Shown: positions 1 through 6,256 of the stretch, one piece after another | Numbering within the stretch: the first letter of the stretch is position 1 | Layout: each line of letters begins with the position of its first letter | Assembly (NCBI GenBank): GCA_035565355.1 | Contig: DATMSM010000102.1 | Span: 1 to 6,766 of the forward strand | Reading direction: 5' to 3' | Length of the DNA stretch: 6,766 nucleotides | From: Ga0074130 sp035565355 | GTDB lineage: Bacteria > Pseudomonadota > Gammaproteobacteria > Burkholderiales > Rhodocyclaceae | Notes under the pieces: model-generated | Databases searched by the model: none | The model's input: the letters and a program-made list of their open reading frames with translations, nothing else | What the model was told of the DNA's origin: nothing | Translations under genes and position numbers: made by a program

Positions 1-114
1 GTCGACGCGGCGGCGCGCGCGGCGCCGCTTCCGCCGGCGATGCGGGGGCGCGATTTCGTGATTGAACTGCCGGTGGAGATCGGTACGGCGCTTACTGCGG
101 CGGCGGACCGATGA
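1..114 (+). CDS. C-terminal end of a TonB-like energy transducer (5' truncated)
   Basis: Frame 1 is open from the window edge to TGA at 112-114, giving 37 residues with strongly GC-biased third positions as in a real gene. The sequence reads DAAARAAPLPPAM, then GRDFVIELPVEIG. An R-A-A-P-LP segment followed by a short loop and a beta strand ending in LPV is the usual ending of TonB C-terminal domains, which contact TonB-dependent outer-membrane receptors in the periplasm. The gene converges on the Nudix gene and their 3' ends overlap by about 23 bases. Only a small fragment is visible, so the family assignment is an inference; another periplasmic protein with a similar last strand remains possible. 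Confidence 0.45.
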   Translation, partial: VDAAARAAPLPPAMRGRDFVIELPVEIGTALTAAADR

Positions 115-670
115 TGTCGAAGCTGCGGAAGGGGTAGACGCCCGCCTTGCGGTCGGCAAAATAGTGTTGCAGCGTCTGCTTGACGGTGCGGAAGGCGAGT
201 TCATCCCAGGGAATTTCGGCCTCGCCAAAGAGTTGTGCTTCCAGGGTTTCCTCGCCCGGATTGAAATCGGGGCTGAGCAGGCGGGCACGATAGAAGCCGT
301 GGATCTGGCTGATGTGCGGCACGCTGATCATGGTGTACAGATCCAGCAGCTCGATCTCCGCACCGGCTTCCTCGTCGGTTTCGCGCTGCGCGGCCTGGGC
401 GGTGGTCTCGTTGTTCTCCATGAAGCCCGCCGGCAGTGTCCACAAACCGTAGCGCGGTTCGATGGCGCGGCGGCAAAGCAGCACCTTGTCCTCCCAGACG
501 GGCAGGGTGCCCAGCACCATCTTGGGGTTGTCGTACTGGATATTGCCGCAGTGACTGCAGCATTCGCGCGGCAGGCTGTCGCCGGCCGGGACGCGCATCT
601 CGACTGGCTGACCGCAACGGCGGCAGTAAGCGGGGACAGCGGACGGAAGCGGGGCGGTGCCGGAAGTCAT
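92..670 (-). CDS. Nudix hydrolase with N-terminal zinc ribbon
   Basis: A 192-residue cytoplasmic protein predicted to cleave a nucleoside diphosphate linked to another moiety. An N-terminal zinc ribbon has C16-x2-C19 and C38-x2-C41. The Nudix box follows the pattern G-x5-E-x7-RE-x2-EE-x-G at G82, E88, R96-E97, E100-E101 and G103; only the usually aliphatic residue after RE is changed, to T98. The segment AIEPRYGLWTLPAGFMENNE resembles, from memory, the plant FAD/ADP-ribose pyrophosphatase NUDX23 group, so FAD or ADP-ribose is a plausible substrate but not proven. The frame is open up to 739, but ATG at 670 is preferred because the extra 23 residues (MYSALRHKSRATP...) look non-conserved and the zinc ribbon starts soon after M1. 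The ribosome-binding site is weak. It is transcribed divergently from the diguanylate cyclase and looks unrelated to the flagellar genes. Confidence 0.9.
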   Translation of the reverse strand: MTSGTAPLPSAVPAYCRRCGQPVEMRVPAGDSLPRECCSHCGNIQYDNPKMVLGTLPVWEDKVLLCRRAIEPRYGLWTLPAGFMENNETTAQAAQRETDEEAGAEIELLDLYTMISVPHISQIHGFYRARLLSPDFNPGEETLEAQLFGEAEIPWDELAFRTVKQTLQHYFADRKAGVYPFRSFDIIGPPPQ

Positions 671-739
671 GCCCAATTTTATCCGCCAAACGCTTGCCGC
701 GGGGGTTGCCCTGGATTTGTGGCGTAGCGCCGAATACAC

Positions 740-766
740 TCAAGCAATGTTGCTGGGGGCCGATAT
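740..766 (+). promoter_or_regulatory. Candidate sigma-28 (FliA) promoter for the HDOD-REC-GGDEF gene
   Basis: The -35 element TCAAGCAA is at 740-747, followed by an 11-base gap and GCCGATAT at 759-766. The sigma-28 consensus is TAAAGTTT-N11-GCCGATAA, and TCAAG is a common -35 variant. The -10 matches 7 of 8 bases and the spacing is exact. The predicted start is near 773, giving a leader of about 100 bases. The same TCAAG-N14-GCCGATA pattern recurs before cheA (6237-6263), which supports both. The -10 is embedded in a perfect 12-base palindrome CCGATATATCGG (760-771), probably coincidental but possibly an operator. Confidence 0.6.
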
Positions 767-870
767 ATCGGGATGGCAGTACAATGGCAGCCTGAATTCA
801 AGCAGAATATGACGAACGGATACGGTGGCAAGGTGAGTGGCAGGCAGGTGGATATACCCTGGGAGAGGCC

Positions 871-2814
871 ATGAGTACGCCCGAGTTGTCGAAGTTCGAG
901 CAAATGAAAGCCAATGGTGAACTGCCGTCACCCAAGGGTGCGGCCCTCGCCATCGTCCGTCTGACCCAGCGCGACGACGTCTCCCTCGCCGACCTTGCCA
1001 ATGCGGTCAAGACCGATCCGGCCTTTGTCGGCCGCCTGATCAAGGCGGCCAATGGCGCCAGCCTCGGCCGCCGCCGCCCGGTGGCCTCCATCCAGGAAGC
1101 CTTGACCATCCTCGGCTTGCCCGCCGTACGCGGTCTGGCACTTGGTTTCTCGCTGATCTCCTCGCATCGCAGTGGCGCCTGCCGCAATTTCGATTACGGC
1201 CAGTACTGGTCCAAGTCGCTGGTCCGCGCTATTGCCCTGCAGGCCGTGGCGATCCGCACCCAGCACATGGCTTCCGAGGAAGCATTCTGTATCGGACTGC
1301 TCGCCAATGTCGGCGACCTGGCGCTGGCAACGCTCTATCCTGAGGAATTTGCGCGCATTCTGGCCGAGACGGAAAGCAGCCCGCGCAGCGTGCTGTTGTC
1401 GCGTGAGCGTGCTGCCTTCGTGCTGGACTGCAATGCGCTGACGGCCGCCATGCTGCAGGACTGGGGCATGCCGACGCCCTTCATCGCCGTGGTTGGCTTC
1501 GGCGACAGGCCGGAGAACGCCCCTTTTTCCGAAGGCTCGCGCAACGCCAACATGCTGCAGTCGCTGGTGCTGGCCAACTATATTGCGGACGTCTGCATGG
1601 CCGCCGATGAGGCACGGCGCAGCATGGTGCCGCAACTCTATATGCTGGGCAGCCGTCTCTCGCTGGATGCCGAAACCGTCACGCTCATGTGTGACCAGGT
1701 GGTCGCCGACTGGCAGGAGTGGGGCGCCCTGTTGAGTGTAGATACGAGTGTGCTGCCGCCCTTCGAGGATCTGTCGCGGCCACCGCCGCCGCCCCGCATG
1801 GTGAGCGCGGTCGATCCGGAACAGGATGTTCCCGAACAGCACAATATGCGTGTGCTGGTGGTGGACGACGACGCCAGCATGCGTGCCGTGCTGGCGGCGC
1901 TGCTGTCTCGCGCGGGGCATGAAGTCTTTGTCGCCTCGAACGGCCGTCAGGCCTTCGAAATGGCCATTGACCTGCGGCCGCAGATCATGATCGCCGACTG
2001 GTTGATGCCGGAAATGGACGGCATCGCGCTGACGGTGGCTTTGCGCCAGACGCGCATCGGCCGCGCTGTCTATATCATTCTGCTCACCGGACTGGAAGAC
2101 GATACCCGCCTGGTCGAAGCCTTCGAGGCAGGTGCCGATGATTTCATCAGCAAGCCGCTCAAGCCCAGAGTCCTCGAGGCCCGTCTGCGCGCAGGGCAGC
2201 GCGTCGTGTTGCTGCAGCAGGAGATTGAGCGCGACCGTACCGATATCCAGCGCTTTGCCGCCGAACTGGCGGTGACCAATCGTCGCCTGCAGGAAATGGC
2301 GCAGACCGATTCCCTGACCGGCGTGCCCAACCGGCGCTATGCCATGGATCGTCTGCAGCAGGAGTGGGCCGAGTCGGTCCGCACCGGCCGCAGCCTGGCC
2401 TGCCTGGTGGTAGACCTTGACGGCTTCAAGGGCATCAACGATAACAATGGTCATGATGTCGGCGATGCCGCCTTGCGTCAGGCCTCGGCGGCGATGAAGC
2501 GGGCCTTGCGCGCCAATGACGTGGTCTGCCGTACCGGCGGCGACGAGTTCCTCGCCATTTGCCCCGATACCGCGCTGGAGGCCGCCATGGTCTGCGCCGA
2601 TCGCGTGCGCGCCGCCGTCGCGGCAGTGCGCATCCCGATCCCGGGCGGCGAGCTGGGCATGTCCGTGAGCATAGGCGTGGCCGTGCGCGAGGACGGTATG
2701 CCGGGCGCGGATGCGCTGGTCAAGGTCGCTGACCAGGGCGTTTATCAAGCGAAGACGGCCGGCCGTAATCGCCATGTCGCCACTCAATCGGTTGCAGCTC
2801 AGGCCGCAAAATGA
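871..2814 (+). CDS. HDOD-REC-GGDEF response regulator, predicted diguanylate cyclase
   Basis: A 647-residue cytoplasmic protein predicted to make cyclic di-GMP from two GTP. Residues about 17-215 form an HDOD domain, a helical module related to HD phosphohydrolases but lacking their catalytic residues. A proline-rich linker (RPPPPPR, 303-309) leads to a receiver domain (326-440) with acidic pocket D332-D334, phosphoacceptor D376, T406 and K428. A probable signalling coiled coil (445-478) joins the GGDEF domain (478-635), which carries DSLTG at 480, DLDGFKGIND at 515, an intact GGDEF at 556-560, and the inhibitory RxxD site R547-x2-D550 five residues before it. It should therefore be active and product-inhibited. 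ATG 871 has GGGAGAGG upstream (861-868). No terminator separates it from flhDC 202 bases downstream, so readthrough is possible. Its partner histidine kinase is not in the window. Domain calls are secure; the link to motility is inferred from context and the candidate promoter. Confidence 0.93.
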   Translation: MSTPELSKFEQMKANGELPSPKGAALAIVRLTQRDDVSLADLANAVKTDPAFVGRLIKAANGASLGRRRPVASIQEALTILGLPAVRGLALGFSLISSHRSGACRNFDYGQYWSKSLVRAIALQAVAIRTQHMASEEAFCIGLLANVGDLALATLYPEEFARILAETESSPRSVLLSRERAAFVLDCNALTAAMLQDWGMPTPFIAVVGFGDRPENAPFSEGSRNANMLQSLVLANYIADVCMAADEARRSMVPQLYMLGSRLSLDAETVTLMCDQVVADWQEWGALLSVDTSVLPPFEDLSRPPPPPRMVSAVDPEQDVPEQHNMRVLVVDDDASMRAVLAALLSRAGHEVFVASNGRQAFEMAIDLRPQIMIADWLMPEMDGIALTVALRQTRIGRAVYIILLTGLEDDTRLVEAFEAGADDFISKPLKPRVLEARLRAGQRVVLLQQEIERDRTDIQRFAAELAVTNRRLQEMAQTDSLTGVPNRRYAMDRLQQEWAESVRTGRSLACLVVDLDGFKGINDNNGHDVGDAALRQASAAMKRALRANDVVCRTGGDEFLAICPDTALEAAMVCADRVRAAVAAVRIPIPGGELGMSVSIGVAVREDGMPGADALVKVADQGVYQAKTAGRNRHVATQSVAAQAAK

Positions 2815-3016
2815 ACGCCAGAAATTTCTGTTGACGAATCATTTTGCTAGCTTGGTTTTGTAAGGGTTTTTCTTACAGTGTTGCCGTGACTGATTGCGAC
2901 AACAAATAGACAAAAGCGACGATATTCCTTCTTGTCAGTCCTGCCGATAATGGATTCACTGCCGCAGAGGGCATCCGGTCGGGTGTTCATGTGTGGCCTC
3001 AATCCAGGAGTGCGTG
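2815..3016 (+). promoter_or_regulatory. flhDC leader/promoter region with three dyad symmetries
   Basis: This spacer is visibly more AT-rich than the flanking genes. It contains a perfect 12-base palindrome CAGAAATTTCTG (2819-2830) abutting a good -35-like TTGACG (2831-2836). It also contains TGTAAG-N7-CTTACA (2859-2877) and an imperfect dyad GTTGCCG-N10-CGACAAC (2880-2903, one mismatch). No convincing -10 sits 16-18 bases after TTGACG. A second core, GCCGATAA, lies at 2943-2950 and overlaps a sigma-70-like GATAAT. None of the dyads resembles an intrinsic terminator. Master-operon leaders are typically long and bound by several regulators; which proteins bind here cannot be told from sequence. 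Confidence 0.45.
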
Positions 3017-3334
3017 ATGAACCCGACTGACACCTACAACGACATAAAGGAAGTCAATCTTGCTTACCTGATGCTGGCTCAGAACATGGTGCGCTCGGAC
3101 CGCGAGGGTGCCATCTTCCGCCTCGGTATCAGCACCGAGATTGCCGACATTCTGGAACGCCTGACCCCGGGCCAGGTGCTCAAGATGGCCAGCTCCGACA
3201 TGCTGGTCTGCAACTTCCGCTTCGATGACACCCTGCTGCTCAATCTGCTTTCGAACCACGAGCGTGATCGCGGCGTCGGCCAGATTCATGCCGCCATTCT
3301 CGCCGCCGGCAAGCCGGTCGAAACCGTCGCGTGA
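3017..3334 (+). CDS. flhD: Flagellar transcriptional activator FlhD
   Basis: A 105-residue protein, slightly shorter than the roughly 116-residue enteric FlhD. It combines with FlhC in the FlhD4C2 complex that activates early and middle flagellar promoters. Recognisable blocks are DIKEVNLAYLMLAQ (9-22), AIFRLGI (32-38), and DMLVCNFRFD (61-70) with C65, the cysteine that links subunits in the enteric protein. ATG 3017 is chosen over the in-frame GTG at 2993 because AGGAG (3006-3010) lies six bases upstream and the preceding residues are not family-like. The stop overlaps the first possible flhC start in a GTGA junction, indicating one operon with translational coupling. Confidence 0.96.
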   Translation: MNPTDTYNDIKEVNLAYLMLAQNMVRSDREGAIFRLGISTEIADILERLTPGQVLKMASSDMLVCNFRFDDTLLLNLLSNHERDRGVGQIHAAILAAGKPVETVA

Positions 3335-3903
3335 GTACGGGGGTGCGCGTGCGCAACAAATCCGTGATCTCCGAGGCGCGAGACATTCGCCTCGCCATCG
3401 ATCTGATCGAGCTGGGGGCGCGTCTGCAGATGCTCGAGGCCGAGACTAATCTCTCTCGCGAACGTCTGCTCAAACTGTACAAGGAAGTGAAGGGTGAGTC
3501 GCCGCCCAAGGGCATGCTGCCGTTCTCGACCGACTGGTTCATGACCTGGCAGCCGAATATCCATGCTTCCCTGTTCATGGCCTACCATCGCTTTCTCGGC
3601 AAGCACACCGAACTGAAGGGCCTGGAGCTCATTATCAAGGCCTACCGCATGTACCTAGACCAGACGCGTCGCTGCGGCATGGACATGGTGCTGTCGCTGA
3701 CACGTGCCTGGACCATGGTGCGCTTCTTTGATGCCAATATGCTGCAGCTGGCGACCTGCCGCGAATGTAGCGGCGAGTTCGTCTCGCATGCCTACGATCC
3801 AACCAAGGGCTATGTCTGCGGTCTCTGCCACATGCCGGCGCGCGCCGGCAAGACGCGCCGCGCCGCCGAGGCGCGCGCAGCAGCGGAGCAGAGCACGGTT
3901 TAG
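3331..3903 (+). CDS. flhC: Flagellar transcriptional activator FlhC
   Basis: DNA-binding partner of FlhD in the master regulator, 190 residues. The family core is plain: ARDIRLAIDLIELGARLQML (16-35), LSRERLLKLYKE (41-52), and PPKGMLPFSTDWFMTW (58-73). The zinc site is four cysteines, C143-x2-C146 and C163-x2-C166, with the same 16-residue gap as in the enteric protein. The GTG at 3331 overlaps the flhD stop by four bases. A GTG at 3349 is a serious alternative: GGGGG (3339-3343) lies five bases before it, and the resulting MRNKSVISEARDI aligns without offset to enteric MSEKSIVQEARDI. The C-terminal tail is rich in alanine and arginine and looks poorly conserved. A strong terminator follows 25 bases after the stop. 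Confidence 0.95.
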   Translation: MSTGVRVRNKSVISEARDIRLAIDLIELGARLQMLEAETNLSRERLLKLYKEVKGESPPKGMLPFSTDWFMTWQPNIHASLFMAYHRFLGKHTELKGLELIIKAYRMYLDQTRRCGMDMVLSLTRAWTMVRFFDANMLQLATCRECSGEFVSHAYDPTKGYVCGLCHMPARAGKTRRAAEARAAAEQSTV

Positions 3904-3928
3904 CACTCAACTGTCGCACGCGTCAGAC

Positions 3929-3965
3929 ACAAAGCCCGGGGTGCTCCCCCGGGCTTTGTTTTTTT
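3929..3965 (+). terminator. Strong intrinsic terminator after flhDC
   Basis: A perfect 13-base stem, ACAAAGCCCGGGG (3929-3941) with CCCCGGGCTTTGT (3947-3959), closes a five-base loop TGCTC and runs directly into a T tract ending at 3965. This is a textbook rho-independent terminator on the plus strand. It separates flhDC from motAB, so the stator genes need their own promoter. Confidence 0.95.
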
Positions 3966-4023
3966 GCAGGATTGCCTACGACCCGGTTTCAATTTGCGGC
4001 TATTATCTGACTTCTATTGATCC

Positions 4024-4053
4024 ACCCGGCGTGCTTATCAGTCGCCGCCGGGT
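4024..4053 (+). promoter_or_regulatory. Inverted repeat (hairpin) just upstream of the motA ribosome-binding site
   Basis: ACCCGGCG (4024-4031) pairs perfectly with CGCCGGGT (4046-4053) across a 14-base loop, ending five bases before the GGGGGA ribosome-binding sequence (4058-4063). There is no T tract, so it is not a terminator. It could modulate motA translation or mRNA stability, or be an operator; the function is unknown. A convincing promoter was not found in 3966-4023. Confidence 0.4.
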
Positions 4054-4067
4054 TTGCGGGGGAACTG

Positions 4068-4925
4068 ATGCTACTGTTGGTCGGCTATGTAATTATTCTG
4101 GCAGCGTCCGTTGGCACTTACGCGGTACACGGCAGTCTGGGCGCCTTGTGGGTACCTATGGAGTATCTGGCCATCCTCGGCCTGACCATCGGCGGCTTTG
4201 TCGCCGGCAACGGCACCAAGGCGATCAAGGCGACGCTGGCAGCGCTGCCTTCGGTGCTCAAGGGCTCCAAGCTCAATAAGGCCCATTACATGGAGCTGCT
4301 GGCCATGCTCTTCGAAGTGCTGGCCAAGGTGCGCAAGGAAGGCCTGATGGCCATCGAAGGCGACATCGAAAGTCCCGAAGCCAGTCCCATTTTCAGCAAG
4401 TATCCGGCCATTGCCTCGGACCATCACGTGATGGAGTTCGTGACTGACTATCTGCGCATGATGGTCGGCGGCAACCTCAATGCCTTCGAGATCGAGAACC
4501 TGATGGATATCGAAATCGAGACCCATCACCAGGAGGCGCATCTGCCCGCCCACATCATGGCCAAGGTGGCCGATGCGACGCCGGCCTTCGGTATCGTGGT
4601 CGCCGTGATGGGGGTGGTCAACGTCATGGGTTCGGTGGGCGAACCGCCGGCCGTGCTGGGCAAGATGATCGGCGGCGCGCTGGTCGGCACCTTCCTCGGT
4701 ATTCTTATTTCCTACGGTTTCGTGGCGCCCATCGCCACGCAACTCGAACAGAAGGCCGAAGAGGGCGGCAAGGTTTATCAGTGCATCAAGGCCGTATTGC
4801 TGGCCAGCATGAACGGCTATGCACCGCAGGTGGCGGTGGAGTTTGGCCGCAAGACGCTGTACGCCAGCGACCGTCCGACCTTTGCCGAGCTTGAGCAGGA
4901 TCTCAAGGGTCGCAAGGGCAAGTGA
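4068..4925 (+). CDS. motA: Flagellar motor stator protein MotA
   Basis: A 285-residue inner-membrane protein that, with MotB, forms the proton-driven stator turning the flagellar rotor. Four membrane segments are visible, at about 1-20, 31-50, 170-190 and 200-222. The cytoplasmic loop carries R89 and E97, matching the charged residues R90 and E98 of the enteric protein that contact FliG. P172 (in ATPAFGIVVAVMGVV) and P221 match the two prolines essential for torque. GYAPQVAVEFGRKTLY near the C terminus is strongly family-like. ATG 4068 is preferred over the upstream in-frame ATG 4017: it has GGGGGA four bases before it and gives MLLLVGY, the normal MotA N terminus. motB starts 26 bases after the stop. 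Confidence 0.96.
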   Translation: MLLLVGYVIILAASVGTYAVHGSLGALWVPMEYLAILGLTIGGFVAGNGTKAIKATLAALPSVLKGSKLNKAHYMELLAMLFEVLAKVRKEGLMAIEGDIESPEASPIFSKYPAIASDHHVMEFVTDYLRMMVGGNLNAFEIENLMDIEIETHHQEAHLPAHIMAKVADATPAFGIVVAVMGVVNVMGSVGEPPAVLGKMIGGALVGTFLGILISYGFVAPIATQLEQKAEEGGKVYQCIKAVLLASMNGYAPQVAVEFGRKTLYASDRPTFAELEQDLKGRKGK

Positions 4926-4951
4926 GCGAGGTATGAAGCGGGGTAGCCAAA

Positions 4952-5878
4952 ATGGCTGATGATCAGCAGCCCATCGTCGTCAAGCGCATCAAGAAGGGTG
5001 GCGGCGGCCACCACGGCGGCGCCTGGAAGATTGCCTATGCCGACTTCGTGACGGCGATGATGGCCTTCTTCCTGCTGATGTGGCTGCTGGGTTCGACCGC
5101 GAAAGGCGACCTCAAGGGTATTGCCGATTACTTTCAGACGCCGCTCAAGGTGGCGATGTTCGGTGGTTCGGGCAGCGGTGACGCGAGCTCCCTGGTTCAG
5201 GGGGGCGGCACCGATCTGACCAAGGAGCATGGGCAGCAGAAGGCGGGTGAGTCCGCCGACCGGCGCCGCACCATGAATCTCAAGGAAAAGGACTTGCGCG
5301 AGGAGTTCGAGCGCATCGAGAAGCAGCGCCTGGAAAGCCTCAAGCAGCGCCTGGAGACGCTGATCGACGCGAATCCGATTCTGTCGCAGTTCAAGAAGCA
5401 GTTATTGATCGACATGACCACCGAAGGTCTGCGCATTCAGATCGTGGATGAAAAGAACCGCCCCATGTTCGATTCGGCCAGTTCCGAGCTCAAGCCCTAC
5501 ACCAAGGTGATCTTGCGCGAGATCGGCAATGCGCTTAACGGCGTGGACAACCGTATCTCCCTGTCCGGTCATACGGACGCAACGCCTTATGCCGGCGGAG
5601 ACAAGGGCTTCGGCAACTGGGAGCTATCCACCAACCGTGCCAATGCCTCGCGCCGTGAACTGCTGGCGGGTGGCATGACGGAAGGCAAGACCCTGCGTGT
5701 GCTGGGGCAGTCATCGACAGTGCTGTTCGACAGCAAGGATCCATATGCGGCGAGCAATCGACGCATCGCCATCATCGTGCTCAACAAGCGGACGGAAGAA
5801 TCCATCATGCGCGATGGCAAGCCCGAGGGATCGGACGACGAAGAGAGTGTGCTGAACGTGCCGGCACGTTCGGACTAG
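4952..5878 (+). CDS. motB: Flagellar motor stator protein MotB
   Basis: A 308-residue partner of MotA that anchors the stator to peptidoglycan. A basic N-terminal segment precedes a single membrane helix (about 28-47) containing the proton-carrying aspartate D31 in YADFVTAMMAFFLLMWL. A plug-like stretch and a flexible, charged, probably coiled-coil linker (about 100-140) lead to the OmpA-type peptidoglycan-binding domain (about 155-280), with GHTDATPY at 206-213, LSTNRA at 225-230 and ASNRRI at 267-272. The length equals that of the enteric protein. The ribosome-binding site (GCGGGG, 4939-4943) is modest, suggesting coupling to motA translation. cheY starts 12 bases after the TAG stop, so motA-motB-cheY look like one transcript. 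Confidence 0.96.
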   Translation: MADDQQPIVVKRIKKGGGGHHGGAWKIAYADFVTAMMAFFLLMWLLGSTAKGDLKGIADYFQTPLKVAMFGGSGSGDASSLVQGGGTDLTKEHGQQKAGESADRRRTMNLKEKDLREEFERIEKQRLESLKQRLETLIDANPILSQFKKQLLIDMTTEGLRIQIVDEKNRPMFDSASSELKPYTKVILREIGNALNGVDNRISLSGHTDATPYAGGDKGFGNWELSTNRANASRRELLAGGMTEGKTLRVLGQSSTVLFDSKDPYAASNRRIAIIVLNKRTEESIMRDGKPEGSDDEESVLNVPARSD

Positions 5879-5890
5879 GAGGGAAGAGGG

Positions 5891-6256
5891 ATGGCAAAGA
5901 CAATACTGGCGATCGACGATTCGGCCTCGATCCGGCAGATGGTCGCGTTCACGCTCAAGAGCGCCGGTTACGAGGTGCTTGATGCCGTGGACGGACAGGA
6001 TGGGCTGGACAAGGCCAAGAGCCACAATGTCAGTCTGGTGCTGACCGATCAGAACATGCCGCGCATGGACGGCTTGACGCTGATCCGGGCTTTGCGCTCC
6101 CTGCCTCAGTACAAGAGCACCCCCATCCTGATGCTGACCACGGAGTCCTCTGATGCGATGAAGCAGCAGGGGCGCGCTGCCGGTGCGACGGGTTGGTTGG
6201 TCAAGCCTTTCGATCCGCAGAAGTTGCTTGAGGTGGTCAAGAAGGTCATCGGTTAG
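5891..6256 (+). CDS. cheY: Chemotaxis response regulator CheY
   Basis: A stand-alone receiver domain of 121 residues that, when phosphorylated by CheA, binds the flagellar switch and changes rotation. The acidic pocket D9-D10, phosphoacceptor D53 (in LTDQNMPRMDG), T83 and K105 (in KPF) are all present. The switch aromatic, Y106 in Escherichia coli CheY, is a tryptophan here (W102 in GATGWLVKPF). An excellent ribosome-binding site AGGAGG (5877-5882) overlaps the motB stop. Position between motB and cheA, length, and lack of an output domain favour CheY over a generic receiver protein. The last codons overlap the -35 of a candidate sigma-28 promoter for cheA. Confidence 0.94.
   Translation: MAKTILAIDDSASIRQMVAFTLKSAGYEVLDAVDGQDGLDKAKSHNVSLVLTDQNMPRMDGLTLIRALRSLPQYKSTPILMLTTESSDAMKQQGRAAGATGWLVKPFDPQKLLEVVKKVIG

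Noticed and set aside
774..788. Sigma-54-like TGGCAG-N5-TGGC upstream of the cyclase, and a direct repeat ATGGCAG/ATGGCAG with 11-base period
   Set aside because: The invariant GG and GC have correct spacing, but three other consensus bases fail and the site lies at or after the start predicted from the better sigma-28 match. Two 7-base copies are not enough to claim an operator.
798..823. Second TCAAGCAG followed 10 bases later by ACGGATAC, like a degenerate sigma-28 promoter
   Set aside because: The spacing is one base off and only 5 of 8 bases match at -10. The upstream copy at 740-766 is much better.
928..2787. Long minus-strand ORF (619 codons) opposite the cyclase gene
   Set aside because: It is a shadow of GC-biased codons. 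The product is rich in H, G, R and A without any recognisable domain, while the plus strand encodes three complete domains.
3997..4004. AATAGCCG on the minus strand, reminiscent of the core of an FlhDC box upstream of motA
   Set aside because: It is a single imperfect half-site with no second arm at the expected distance, and I do not recall the consensus precisely enough for this lineage.
4017..4067. Upstream in-frame ATG extending motA by 17 residues
   Set aside because: The extension contains the inverted-repeat leader, has no good ribosome-binding site, and would bury the normal MLLLVGY start, which has GGGGGA before it.
4071..4742. Minus-strand ORF (223 codons) opposite motA
   Set aside because: It is a histidine-rich shadow of the motA coding strand with no family features. 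MotA is unambiguous on the plus strand.
4933..4959. Eight-codon ORF overlapping the motB start codon
   Set aside because: Its only ribosome-binding candidate, GAGG at 4928-4931, is one base from the ATG. It is too short to distinguish from chance.
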